Below, piece by piece: positions 27,201 to 39,632 of a DNA stretch of 64,000 nt. Under the pieces are notes generated by a model that searched no databases, had not been told where the DNA came from, and was given only the letters and a program-made list of their open reading frames with translations. Origin of the DNA: Acanthochlamys bracteata. Lineage: Eukaryota; Streptophyta; Magnoliopsida; Pandanales; Velloziaceae. A program made the position numbers and the translations under genes. How positions within the stretch are numbered: position 1 is the stretch's first letter; the number at the start of each line of letters is the position of its first letter. The stretch spans positions 13,614,269 through 13,678,268 of the forward strand of contig CM034127.1 of NCBI GenBank assembly GCA_019914995.1, written 5' to 3'.

Positions 27201-30200
27201 ACCATCTACTCCACTCTCTTTCTTGGATAAGCTGTGGATAACATTCTTAGCATTTATCTGGACTTACACAGAAAAACTAGTTATTAAAATCACTGAGCGA
27301 AAGGAAATGACATCTTCAAATGATCTCTATAGTCCCTCCAAATTGACACTAGTTTTTATATCATCTAAGTATTTAGAAGCAATATTTAAAAAGAACATGA
27401 ATATGTAACATCATTTCCAAATTATTTCTTTCTTTTATGCTAACCAGTGCAGGGAGGGTCAACTAAATGTTGTATATAATTTCAGAGAGAACGTAGCATG
27501 GAAAATAAGTGATGAGTGCAACGAGCAGAAAAGAGAACTAGGGTGAAGTTTCTTTCCTCCTTGTACCATCTTCAACAAGGTCATATCAGGGAGGTAACAT
27601 CTTGATCTTGTTGACCACTTCATGTGCAGCATCTATAAAAGTGAAAAACTCACAGGATATACTATAGGACCAGTTTGAAAGACTTACAATGCTGCAGAGA
27701 TCATTTAGGATGGGCTAACTATTTAAATAAAGGATCTAATACTATAAATAACTGCAACAGTTTTGACAATCCTTTCCTAATGCAATTTTCTGCAAGTTTT
27801 AGATTTCTGAAAGGAGCCGCATCAACAATTTTGTCCAGAGACCACAATTCCCTTACATAGCAGAATAAAAAAAATGAGGTCACAGAGAGTTCATACCATT
27901 GTACTCTTCATTATGTGTCCCATGAGATCAAACCTAAAACCATCCACCTGAAATTGGAATAGCTCTTAGTACATCAACATCTAGGTAAATTTCAAAAACT
28001 GATGAAACTTCTGTCATAATAGGAAAATGGCACAGGTAAAGCAATGTCAGCTCTCCAATCAAGCCTCTGAGGCTTGACACTGACCAACATTGCCCTAATT
28101 GATTGACTGCACCAAGTTGTCAAACCAAGTCACAATGAAATATGGGACCACACTACAATAGGCCTGGCCAGGATAAGCTGTCGACATCATCCTTTTCTGA
28201 CTCTTAGCAGCATGGTGAATAGCTAAATCATAGAACCAGCCAGATTGAACTAGAAATTTACAGTGCACATTACCTTGTAAGCTACTGCCCAGCGCAAAAG
28301 GTCGTCAAGAATTAAACGCTCTACCATAAAATTCTCACTAGCAGTATTGTTCATGCATGTACTGTGCTCGATACATCCATCAGTATTCCTCCTGAGATAG
28401 TAACCAGGAACAACCTGTTAAAATAGTTTTAGGTCAAAACATGCAATAATAACTTCATATGATGTTTAAAGATGGACAATTTAATAAGATTTTACTGTAT
28501 GAGTTATTTATAAAAAAAAAAGTCAAATTTAAGCATGCAACAGTTAATGGAATATAGTCTATTTGTTTGCATAATCTTGTGCACACACAATCTGGTATCA
28601 AGAAAGTCTTTAGATATGAATCTATTGATTCTATGACAACATGCAAGAAATACCAAAAGATAAAATATATCTAAAAAGGCTCCATATAGAACCTCCATTA
28701 TTACAACAAAAAGGTTAAGCAAGAGAGCTCACAGCTCTGAGAAGTTTTCAGAAGATCAGCAAATCCATATTCATGCAGTAACTTTTAGCAGGTTGGTAAC
28801 TAGAATGACTGAATATTTAACAAAATTATGTGTCTTCATGCTTGCTTGATGCAAACGCAGATTGCAACATCTTGGCATTGGAAGCAGTTACGTTATCTTT
28901 CTCAACCTAGAGGAAATGAGTTGTTTATGAAGACCAAGCACTGCATCTCCAACTTGAAGCATATTCATGTACGAAACACAAGCGCGTGCATGCGCGCACA
29001 CAGACTAGGCTAAAATCTTACTGGTAGATTTTAGGCCCGAATCCTATAAGTTAGATTCCTATGTTTCAGCATCCAAATGCAAGATCCTAACCCTTAGATT
29101 TGATCTAGAGCATGACTACATCCTAGAAAAATAATTTCAGAAAATTTCGTTATATATATGGATCATAGAGAGAGAGAGAGAGAGAGAGAGCAAGTGTTTC
29201 TCCATTACCAGGACTTTATCACGAACTCCTACCTTATCAAGAACAGAGTTCTCATCATGAGGCCCGCTTGAATTTAAGTGATTATAAACAACATCCAAGA
29301 TAACACGAAGGCCCATGCGGTTAAGTGCCTGAAATAGTACATAACATCAGAAAAGGCTGACAGTACTGGTTGTGTATCAGAAATAGGAGTAAGGGACTTA
29401 AACCTGAATCATCTTTCTAAATTCAAGAATGCGACATGGTCCATTGGCATTTGTAGCATAGCTTCCTTTCGGAATACCCCAAAGCACTGGGTTGTATCTA
29501 TTTAGTAGCAACTACCATGTAAGTTTCAGTGTTTTCTTAATTAGCAGGAGAGGACTTTGCTCCAATCAACAATAAGAAGGATACCCCCAATTATATCCAT
29601 CCTCATCTTGGATAGCTGTCACTTCTTCTTGTTGCCGTTTGGAATCTGGTGGAAGTTTTGACATTTCCACCTCATCTGCTTGCCTCAAATACATGCAATG
29701 GAATTCACTCAAAAAAATTGAAACTATAAAATTTTAGTTAAATACACAACAAACTTGCTTTTGTTAGAGCATAATGATGTAGAAGGGTCCATGTATCCAA
29801 TCCCACCTAATAAGACCAAGGCTTGGTTGTTGTTATCTAGGTAGCGTACAAAAAATTTAATATCAAAGACAGACATTCTTAAAATCTGCATTTATAAATA
29901 CCAGAAGGAAGTTCCACTCGCATTTTATGTTTTAATAAATAAGAGATCACAGCTTTGATAAACTTACTACTCCCCAACAAGCCCATTGACTTGAAAATGT
30001 TGTCATTTCATAAAGCTGGTACTATAAACGATAATACAGTTCAATTTTCTGGTAATCAAGGTCTAATTATTGCATGATCCCCTTAAATCCCAAGCCCATC
30101 TCTTTCTTCTCCAGTCCTTTATCTGTATCCAGTAAATATTTTTCAAATCAAACAGCATCAAAATAGAGTTATATGCTAATCCGTACATCAGGTTAGAATG

Positions 30201-33200
30201 TGTAATCCCAATAAGTAAATCTACTATTGAACAGGTTGGACATAAGCCTTAACTTAATGAATTAGCTTAGACTGGATTATAGAGATGATCATTGGCTAAA
30301 CTGTGGGGCTTCAGTGAATCAGCTACCAAAGAAGGTATCTTAGGAATTGTCAAGTCAACTACAAGTATCTAACGTTGTACCCTGAAATAAACTACCTTCA
30401 GCATCCAGAATTTTATCTACAAGGTTTTCAGAATACTCGCTAAATGTAGTCCAACTATAACTACAATTTCTGTTAATATTACCAATAGACTTCCACTTCT
30501 CCTTCTCATCATCCACTCCAGTAAAATGGAAGCTTGGAAGAAGATGCACATGAGTTAAACCAGCATCAGAAAGTTCCTTTAAGTGGAGAACTCCAGCAGA
30601 ATCCTGGCATATGACATATAACAAAGTTTTGTAAGAGCTTATGACAAGTTATGCTTCTTAAATGAAATTAGAATTTTCCTTTATGATATCACATAAGGTG
30701 CACTTGCTTGGACCTTTCATCTAGTCTACTATCTTTAGCCTGAGACTACCTACAGAAACATAACAAATAGTAACACTAAATAATTGACATGGTGAAAAAT
30801 TCTACTTTATAAGAATTACAAAAGACAAGGGTAATGCATATAACATCCTATTGTACTTTATGAGAATTACAGAAGAAAATATAAGAAAGTTGAAAAATGA
30901 GAAAATTTCTACTTTATGAGAATTACAAAAGACGAGGGTAATGCATATAACATCCTATTGTACTTCAAGTACATGCCTTGATTCCAAAAAGTAGAAGAAT
31001 TCTTATAAAAACTTCTAAACATAGTGCATGTATATCACTACCAAAAATGCAAGTTGCTTTTGTATGACATATTTCAAAACATCATTTTGTTCATAACCTT
31101 AGTCAAACTTCAGGGCTCAAACTTTTACCTAAGCAAAGAAAAAAAAAGCCAGGATCAAGTTCAGCAGTCGGAGGGTAAAAACCAACATTAGTAATTCATC
31201 AGTTTGCATACTACCTTAGAAGTAAAAGCAAGATAACCACCTCGAAATTCTGGTTTCACAGTTCGGTCGTTAGCACTGCAATGAAAATGTATAGCTTATA
31301 AAAGTAATTCTGATAGTTCTGCTCATTGCAAAACTGCAATATTGGAATTCATTGTAATAACGTGTAGTGAATGCAAACATATGACATGAACCAGAGGCCT
31401 TTGTCATTATAGCTATTCACAAATCAGTAAGAGCTTGAACTTCTATAATTGAAAAAATAATCATCTATCACTAGACTTGCATAAAACAGTAAAATATTCA
31501 AACATCTACAATCAACCAAAAAAGAAAGAAGTTAGATATTGAAGTTAGTTTCTAGAAAAAAGGAAAGTTTTGTTACTTGAAATGACATGACTTAATGAAA
31601 GATAAAATTTCAGATTACTTAGAATAATATAAACAGGGAAGTCAAAAAGGATATATCTGGTAGGGAATATAGTAGCAAGGATGAGCCTCATAGAACAGCA
31701 GAAAATTTGTTAGTATCCACTTTTTTTCCTGCATAAATGTCCAATAACCAGAAACATCCCAAATAACTGAAAAAGCAATTGAAATCACCTAAAATCCCGA
31801 ATATGCAGCTCATAGATACTGATATCAGAAAATGAAGAAAGAGCTGGCTTTTCATCTGCCAATTCAACCCAGCCTGAAGGTTTTAGGTCTTCACATTCTA
31901 GATCCAGAAACAATGAGCGCCTCCCATCTGAAGAAAGCCTAACTCAGAAAGATGGCATCATCAACATATGTGCAAATCTGTAGGATTTCTTAACAACTAC
32001 ACATTGTCATTGTAAAGAGTGTACCCTTTTGCATATGGATCATTTGCTATACATGTCTCAATCCTCAAGGTACTTGGATGATAAACGGAGACCTTGTAGA
32101 CATAATAGCACCCATCCCAACATTTTGTTCCACTAGCACTCCAAACACCATTTAGCTCCTCAAGTGGGACCTGCTCCAGTAGTTCTCTGCCTAACGAATC
32201 CTTGAAGATACAAGCACATACTGCCTACTTGAATGTCGAAGGACAGGAATAAAACCAGAACAGAGTACAAATTAGAAACAACAAATAAAGAAAACTACTT
32301 AAGAAGTTGAATTATCACGTACTTGTGCAGTAGGAGCCCAAAGATAAAGCATTATAGAGTCATCACCATAGATGGCACCAAGTGGCCCAGTATATGCAAA
32401 CAACTCATCTAATACGCCAGGTAACTGCAAGCTTGTAGCATTGCTACATTCACCATTAGCTGTACGTATGGATAAAGAGTTGACTGTATAAGAACTAACC
32501 CTCTACAAAATATACCCCAAAAATATATGTGACACCACTAAATTTCTTTAGTGCTAGTTGCACAAACTGCAGCAACCTATCTGTAACTGCTTTGTATTGA
32601 ACATATAAGCCATGAAAGGTACTGAATGCCAGTTATAGATTCAATACCTAATCATGCATTACTGACTTTATATCAAAATAGAGCTCTCAATTGATGCTCA
32701 TAAACAAAGCATTCATCTTGGAGCTTGATGGCTCTATGCAAAACCGTCAACTTAAAGTAGAACTTCTCATCAAATCTCGGAACAGATGAAGGCAAGGAGT
32801 TGACATGATCAGGGCTAGTAAGAAAGAGAACCGACATGACACTTCTATTTTCTCATTGTGGTATTTTCCTCATTGGTCACATGGAAAGCATCCCCGCAAC
32901 TTTAGAAAAATAGAGTCCTAAAACAAGTAAGTGAAGTCAAAAAGAAAGAGAAACTTGAGTATAGTGATTCTCACCATAAAAAGATGCCACTGCTAATTGG
33001 CTTTTTAGAAGATTGTACACATCTACATAATCTGGTACCTTGTATACATTGTAGTCACCAACATGCGGGAACTTATGAATAATCTGAATACAAATTTAAA
33101 ACATCGAACTTACAATAGACTACACTAAGCAAATTATAAACAAAAGTCATACCGAATTGGTTGATCCATATACTACATACGCACATTTGTTGGTAAACCA

Positions 33201-36200
33201 CTTTGTAAGTATTCTAGCTCAATTTTTTCGTCCTCCTCTGTAACAAAAAGTAAATCAAACAATTACATCGACAAAGTTGAACATACCAATTACAAAACTA
33301 ATCCGCATAAATATTAAACATGTGTTCCTACTCTCTTCTCATATGCACAAATGGAAAGCATAAAAAATATAATAAACAAATTTCAACCTTCAATACCATT
33401 ATCCGTCACACTCAAACTCGCAGTCTTACTGGAATATAGAAACACAGAAGCATCATCAGGACCAGTGTTCCATGCAATCAAGGATCTAGAAATCCAGTAC
33501 GCTCTCGCAAGCTGTAGGCAATCCTGTGTATACAAAACCAAACAGCAGAAAAAAAAACACCCTGAGAGTATTCCAAATTATTTAAACAACTAAATAACCC
33601 CCAATTAGATTCACCACAAGCTCGTAATTATATAGATAAGTTATGTAATCGACTGAACTGTAGGCAATCCTGTACTCCAGAACCAAGTGATAGAAACAAA
33701 TCGCACTCAGTGAATTACATAAATTAGGTAAACACCTAAAATCCCACAATGCAATTCTCCGAAAATTTTATGTCGTCAAACCAAACTATAGTCGACCCTT
33801 TGAAACCAAAACAAACTAAAATAAAAAAGTAGATGATACAAAAATGTTAAACAATCAGAAATCCCCCAGTGTGATTCACAGGAACCTTCAATGAATCGTT
33901 TCTCGTGGTTATACATAAATTTTCTGTAATCAAACCAAGCACTGCAGGCAATCATGTGAATCCAAAGCTAAGTAGAGACACCTTCAGCGAATTTTGGAAA
34001 ATCAGTTAAACAACAAAAACTCCCCCGATGCAATTAACCGAGAGCTTCAATCAGTCGATTGATTTCTCGTGATTAGGCAGAAAAAGTTGTTGGCGTTAGT
34101 CAACAATATATTATTCTAGATATCTTTTTTTAGAATTATATTTAGATATCTTTTTTTATTTAAAACTCTCTTTATTTAGATTTATAAGAAGTCTATATAT
34201 ATGTATTTATATTGAATGATAAGAATAAGATTGAAAGAGTTTTTCATCTTGGTACCAGAGCAAAACCCTAGATCTACTCGCCGCCGTCGTGGAAAAAACG
34301 ACTGCGACGGTCAGATTCCGACCAGACTATTCATTGTGATCATGGAGATACGTTTACAAAGGTTAGAAATTCCGACCAAGACAAATCCGACGATTTAATC
34401 GGACTAGATCTACAACAACAATAAAAAAAAATTTTAATAAAAAAGGGAGAATTTTTGCCGCTGCCTCCGCCGCGCCTGAAGCTCCCACCGCCGCTGCTTC
34501 ACCAGCACGTTCGCCGCCGCCGCCAGCCCGCTCGCTCTTGCCGGTCGATCGCCGCCGTCTGCTTCACCGACCGTGCAACCACCAGCCGAGTCCGACCCGA
34601 CTCGAACCGGCTTGACAGAAAAAAAAAAAAAAAAAAAAAAAATTAATGAAAAATTCAAGTGCTCTGTCTCTAGTTGCCTCAATGACTACTCCTGTTTTCA
34701 ACATACAAAGTGATTCATTCTCTACTATAAGTGTTAAGTTAAATGGCTCAAATTATTCTCTTTCGTCTCAAGTCGTTGAGATGTACATTGCTGGAAAGAA
34801 CAAGATGGGATATTTAACAGGAGAAATAGCACGACCTCAAGAAATTGATCCCACTTATGCCCGATGGAGAACTGACAATGCTATCGTCAAAGGATGGTTG
34901 ATCAACTCCATGCAACCAGCTGTGATGGAGCTTTTTATTCGACTTCCCACTGCTAGAGATGTTTGGGACTGCTGTGTCCAAAACTTATTATGATAATTCT
35001 GACATATCTCAGATTTATGAATTAACATACAGGGCATTCAAATTGAAGCAAAGTGGAAGGCCCGTTACGGCCTACTATGCAGAATTACAGAGCATATGAT
35101 AAGAATTGGATTTTCGTAATCCAATTAAAATGTGTTATGCTAATGATGTATTAGCTCGACAACAGGAGATTGAGAGGGAACGTGTCTATGTATTTTTTGC
35201 TGGGCTTGATGATACACTTGATAAAGCCCGCAGTGATCTACTACGAACAGATACCTTTCATGGATTAGAAGCATCTTATAACTACATTCGTCGTAAGAAG
35301 CAACGACGAGTAGTTATGATGGGGTCTAACGATATTGGAGTTATTGCTGCTGTGGCCTCCAAAAATCTTAAATTCCAAGTGAAGCAAAAAGCACAAGAAG
35401 GACAGTGTACTCATTGTGGTAAAGCTGGGCATACTCGGAATTCATACTTTCAATTAGTTGGTTATTCTGATTGGTGGGAGGAACTGAAGAAGAAGAAAAA
35501 ATAAGACAAAAAGATCTCTGGTGTAGCGTCTGGAGTTGCAGGCCTCATTTTAGCTAATCCTTCATCCTCTATATCATCGACTGCTCCTTCACCAGTTCTA
35601 TTTCTGGTGTCACAGGTTAATTCAGATTCTCCAGTTTCAGGTAACCAAAGCTTTGTCTTTACTGTTTTAGATTCACAACGGGATACAGGATGGATTTTAG
35701 ATTCTGGAGCTACGGATCATATGACATTCGATCCGAAAAATTTTCATATCGTAACTGCTCCAGTTAGAAATAATGTGACATATGCCAATGGAGAGAGTTA
35801 TCCAGTGACAGGTGCTGGTACTGTCGCATTATCATCATCTCTATCTCTACAGAATTGTCTACTTGTTCCATTTCTCTCACACAATTTTTTATCTATTGGA
35901 CAAGTTACTGAACAATTGAACTGCATTGTTCTTATGTATCCTTATTTTTGCTTACTTCAGGATATTCAGACACAGGAGATAATTGGGGGTGGTACTAAGA
36001 GAGGGGGTTTATACTATCTGGATGATGTTAGTTTAGGCAGAGTTTACAGTGCTCGTGAATCTGAAACTGACAAGAAGAATAAAGTCTGGCTATGGCATCG
36101 CCGTCTAGGTCATGTTTCTTTTGGTTATTTAAAACATTTGCTACCATCTTTATTTTCCGGTCTCAAATAGTCTGAATTTCAGTGTGAAGCATGTATCCTT

Positions 36201-39200
36201 GCTAAGAGTCATCGAGTGTCGTATTTTTCTGTTAGCAATAAAAGAACAACTCCTTTTGAGTTAGTCCATTCGGATGTTTTGGGACCCTCTCCAGTTATGA
36301 CTTTTACTGGCATTAGGTGGTTTGTGACATTTGTAGATGATTGCACAAGCATGACATGGTTATATGCTTTGAAGAATAAAAGTGATGTTAGTGATATATT
36401 TGTGCGATTTCATAAGATGGTGCAAAGACAATTTTCTCTTCCTACTCGAATTTTTCGCTCTGATAATGGTGGCGAGTATGTTAATACATCTTTGAACTCT
36501 TACTTTCATCAGTATGATATTATTCATGAGACTTCTTGTCCACAAACACCACAACAAAATGGAGTGGCTGAAAGAAAAAAACGACACATATTAGAAACCG
36601 CCCGTGCTTTATTGTTTGGAGCTCATGTTCTAAAATATTATTAGGTAGACGCAGTTCAGTCTGTGGTTTATGTGATTAATCGCATGCCATATAGAGTTCT
36701 GAACTTTCGGATACCACTTGAGGTTTTATCTACATTTGTTACTATACCTTCTGTTCTCTCACTTCCACTTCGGATTTTTAGATCTGTAGCATTAGTACAT
36801 TTGCAGAAAACTCAAAGAGATAAATTGGATCCATGTATCTTAAGGTGCATGTTTCTTGGCTATGGTTCTCACCAGAAAGGTTATCGGTACTATCATCCTC
36901 CTACACGCCGTACCTTTGTGACTATGGATGTGACATTTTTAGAGTCGGAAATGTACTTTGTCAGATCAACTTCACATTCAGATCTTCAGAGGGAGATAGA
37001 AGCTACGGAAGATCTGAATTGGCTTACCATTAAACTCAGCACACATACTGAGGAAGGTCAGAGAAAATGTGTGGATCATGACTCAGGTCTGGAGGAGTTT
37101 AGAACTACTGAACTTGAACAAAAAGAAACGAAAGAGATAGACAGAGCTGAAGCTGTAGAAGAAACCCCTCTCTCGCATTCTGCAGTACCCGCTCAAACTC
37201 CTGAGGATATCCCTGAGGTAAGTACCGAGATTCAGAATATTATTATGGATAAATCTAATATTGTCTGCAGGAATTATTAGTTACCACATAGAAAAAATCG
37301 TGAAAAATCTCCTGAGAGATATTCACCAGAAGGAAAAATCTCCAGATATCCTATTGCTAATCATGTGTCTTCTCATAGGCTGTCCCCATCATATGTTGCT
37401 TTCATTAATCAGGTGGCAGCTGTGACACTTCCTTCTAACACTAGAAAAGCCTTATCCGATCCTAGATGGACTAAGGCTATGAATGAAGAGATGGATGCTC
37501 TTCAGAAGAATATGATTTGGGAGATAGTACCATTACCAAAAGGAAAGAAAGCAGTTGGTTGTAAATGGGTGTACACCTTCAAACACAATGCAGATGGAAC
37601 GATCGAGAGATATAAGGCAAGATTAGTGGCCAAGGGATACTCACAGACTTATGGAGTGGATTATCACGAGACTTTTGCCCCAATTGCAAAGATTAATACC
37701 ATCAAAGTATTGTTATCTCTCGCAGCAAATCTTGATTGGCCATTGCAGCAATTTGATGTAAAGAATGCATTTCTTCATGGTGAGTTAGAAGAAGAAGTGT
37801 ATATGGAGCTTCCGCCTAGCTATGAGGTATCGGGAAGAACTGAATATATCTGCAGGCTCAAAAGAGTTCTATATGTTTTGAAGCAATCTCCAAGAGTATG
37901 GTTTGATAGATTTAGTCAAGCCTTGAGCAAATATGGTTACCGACAGAATAATACTGATCATACATTATTCTTGAAGAACCAGAATGATAAGGTAACTACT
38001 TTGATAATCTATGTTGATGATATGATTGTTACGGGTAATGATCATGAAGAAATTCAAAAATTGAAGACATATCTAGCCTCTGAATTCGAGATGAAATAAC
38101 TTGGAGAGTTGAAATATTTTTTGGGCATTGAAGTGGTCAGATCTAAGTAAGGTATTTTTCTATCACAAAGAAAATATGTCTTTGACTTATTATTTGAGAC
38201 AGGGATGTCAGATTGCAAACCTGCCGACACACCTATCATTGAGAATCATAATTTAGCAGAGCTCCCTAATCAAATGCCAGCAACTAAGAAAAAATATCAA
38301 CGTTTGGTTGGCAGGTTAATTTATTTATCACATATTCGCCCTGATATAACATATGCTGTGAGCGTTGTCAGCCAGTTTATGCATTCTCCAAGTATCGATC
38401 ATATGGAAGCTGTGAACAAAATTTTGAGATATCTGAAGTCAGCACCAGACAAGGGATTACTATTCAGAAAGAATAATCATCTGAATATAGATGGATATAC
38501 TGATGCAGATTGGGCAGGAGATAAGACGGATACACGCTCTACATCCGACTATTTTATATTTGTTGGAGATAATCTAGTCATATGGAAGAGTAAGAAACAA
38601 AAAATGGTTGCTCGATCTTCTGTTGAAGCTGAATATAGAGGAATGGCACATGGAGTTTGTGAACTTTTATGGCTTCGAATATTATTGACAGAGCTTGGTT
38701 TTCCTCAAAGGAGTTTTATGAAACTATTTTGTGATAATAAGACTGCAATAAATATTGCTAATAATCTAGTACAGCATGATCGCACCAAGCATATTGAGGT
38801 GGATCGACACTTCATCAAAAAAAACTGAATTTAAAGTTAATTGAATTACCTTTTGTGACTTTAGAGGCACAGTTAGCAGATATGACAAAAGAAATTTCAA
38901 GCAAAATCTTTCATAACTCACTGAACAAGTTAGGCATAGATGATATTTTTGCACTAATTTGAGAGAAAGTGTTGGCGTGAGTCAATAATATATTATTTTA
39001 GATATTTTTTCTTAAAATTATATTTAGATATTTTTTTTATTTAAAACTCTTCTTATTTAAATTTATAAGAAGTCTATATATATATATATATATACTTATA
39101 TTGAATGATAAGAATAAAATTAAAAAAGTATGAACTGTAGGCGATCCTGTGAAACCAAAACCAAACAGTAGACAGCAAAAATTAAGTAAACAACTAAAAC

Positions 39201-39549
39201 TCCCCCGATGAAATTGACCGAGAGCTTCGCGATCAAACAGAAAACGGAACAACGAAAAATCGAACGCATGAAAGAGCACCTTTGAGAGATGAGATTGATA
39301 GGAAGTAGATATCATCGAAGAGATCGAGAGTCGCGTGGTGATTGATCGAGGTTTGCTGGAGAACGCTTTGCGGAGACGAAGCAGAAAAAAACTTTTGGTT
39401 GAGAAGAAGACAAGAGAATGAAGTGAAGAAGAAGAAGAAGGAAAGCTGAATTTATAAGAAGAAGAGAGCAGTGATCGAGGAGGTGATTTAGAGGAAGAAG
39501 AATAGCAGAGGAGAGACATGGCAGCAACGGAAAGGAAGGAAAGAAACAA
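21143..39549 (-). CDS. LDA: Limit dextrinase (plastid pullulanase-type debranching enzyme), 28 exons
   Basis: Seen: exons 39549-39280, 33511-33388, 33237-33185, 33083-32975, 32483-32323, 32224-32025, 31938-31789, 31275-31215, 30603-30396, 29675-29585, 29497-29404, 29328-29233, 28414-28274, 27947-27897, 27257-27187, 27082-26990, 26737-26647, 26280-26209, 25595-25539, 25012-24944, 24669-24613, 24247-24173, 23162-23074, 22904-22827, 22682-22544, 21731-21622, 21447-21348 and 21256-21143 join without a stop into about 1007 residues (997 from the second Met, at 39519). GH13 motifs are DVVYNH (519-524), GFRFDLMGH (nucleophile Asp593), YGEGWDF (acid/base Glu630) and SAHDNE (Asp762). Exon 1 is Ser/Arg-rich and poor in acidic residues, as in a plastid transit peptide. 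Known: it cleaves alpha-1,6 branches of limit dextrins during starch breakdown and synthesis; Arabidopsis has one copy (At5g04360). Odd: intron 1 is 5.8 kb, made of tandem repeats split by a Copia element. The start codon choice is uncertain. Confidence 0.95.
29167..29190. repeat. (AG)12 microsatellite
   Basis: An uninterrupted AG run lies in LDA intron 12, 43 bases from the end of exon 12 (29233). On the LDA strand it reads as a CT tract. It is likely length-polymorphic. Confidence 0.85.
30794..30969. repeat. Direct duplication in LDA intron 8
   Basis: Two copies of a ~68-bp block (30794-30862 and 30901-30969) differ at only a few bases and share 'gggtaatgcatataacatcc'. The period is 107 bases. 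The duplication is within an intron and noncoding. Confidence 0.75.
33512..34087. repeat. LDA intron 1 tandem repeat array, exon-2 side (about 4 units)
   Basis: Units start with 'ctgtaggcaatcctgt'-like sequence at about 33513, 33658, 33786 (degenerate) and 33942, so the period is about 130-155 bases. Shared inner blocks are 'gtgaatt', 'aactcccccgatgcaatt' and 'accgagagcttc'. On the LDA strand each unit ends in a pyrimidine-rich stretch and an acceptor-like (g)cctacag, and the true exon 2 acceptor is the last of these. The Copia element begins directly after unit 4. Confidence 0.7.
34088..34246 (+). repeat. 5' LTR of the Copia element
   Basis: It begins TGTTGGCG and carries a TATA-like 'ctatatatatg' near 34193 followed by 'ttgaatgataagaata'. 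It ends shortly before the primer-binding site. The 3' LTR matches it with about 15 substitutions plus a TA-run length difference. Confidence 0.8.
34250..34261 (+). other. Copia primer-binding site
   Basis: TGGTACCAGAGC differs by one base from the usual plant site TGGTATCAGAGC, which is complementary to the 3' end of initiator methionine tRNA. Its place just after the 5' LTR fits minus-strand priming. Confidence 0.85.
34646..38962 (+). pseudogene. Copia gag-pol polyprotein, broken
   Basis: Seen, in order: gag N-part (34646-34993, [17 protein letters not shown]), a frameshift near 34980, gag C-part (35106-35504) with zinc knuckle CTHCGKAGH whose last cysteine is replaced (HTRNSYF), aspartic protease ([12 protein letters not shown] near 35690), GAG-pre-integrase (WHRRLGH near 36093), integrase core ([30 protein letters not shown]; 36216-36644), reverse transcriptase (37365-38099: [24 protein letters not shown]) and RNase H (38205-38828: [16 protein letters not shown]). 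In-frame stops fall near 36168, 36642, 38097 and 38148, and a frameshift near 38820. Domain order with integrase before reverse transcriptase makes it Copia rather than Gypsy. It is a dead copy. Confidence 0.93.
38961..38969 (+). other. Copia polypurine tract
   Basis: GAGAGAAAG lies directly before the 3' LTR and overlaps the last codons of the polyprotein remnant. Its position and all-purine make-up fit the plus-strand priming site. Confidence 0.75.
38970..39124 (+). repeat. 3' LTR of the Copia element
   Basis: It begins TGTTGGCG like the 5' LTR and holds an expanded TA run near 39076-39094. Most differences from the 5' copy are C-to-T or G-to-A, the pattern expected from deamination of methylated cytosine. 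The end is placed before AAAGT, the presumed target duplication, but could be a few bases later. Confidence 0.78.
39130..39279. repeat. LDA intron 1 tandem repeat, exon-1 side (unit 5)
   Basis: This is the fifth copy of the intron 1 repeat, cut off from the others by the Copia insertion. It carries 'aactgtaggcgatcctgtg', 'ctcccccgatgaaatt' and 'accgagagcttcg', and runs up to the donor GTGCTC of exon 1 at 39279. Without the retrotransposon, intron 1 would be about 730 bases, or five units. Confidence 0.7.
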
Positions 39550-39632
39550 AACAACGGGAACCGAGAGAAGAAAGAGAGCTAGAAACAGTGAGAGTGACCG
39601 ACTGTACTGTCCATAACCGAAATTATTAAAAC

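Larger units (their letters stand above)
34088..39124 (+). mobile_element. Degenerate Ty1/Copia LTR retrotransposon in LDA intron 1
   Basis: Seen: direct LTRs of about 155 bp begin TGTTGGCG at 34088 and 38970. A primer-binding site TGGTACCAGAGC lies at 34250 and a polypurine tract ends at 38969. Between them, in Copia order, are gag, zinc knuckle, protease, integrase, reverse transcriptase and RNase H. A likely target duplication AAAGT lies at 34083-34087 and 39125-39129. The element is transcribed opposite to LDA. It is about 5 kb long with unusually short LTRs, and several stops and frameshifts mean it cannot encode its own proteins. The exact 3' end of each LTR is uncertain by about 10 bases. 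Confidence 0.92.

Noticed and set aside
29167..29190. Short regular repeat considered as a CRISPR-like or satellite array
   Set aside because: It is a plain AG microsatellite; no spacer-repeat pattern exists anywhere in the window.
39037..39279. Extension of the LDA exon 1 frame beyond 39280
   Set aside because: The coding pattern stops at the AAG/GTGCTC donor, the phase fits exon 2 (LARAYW), and the extension runs into intron repeat and the 3' LTR.
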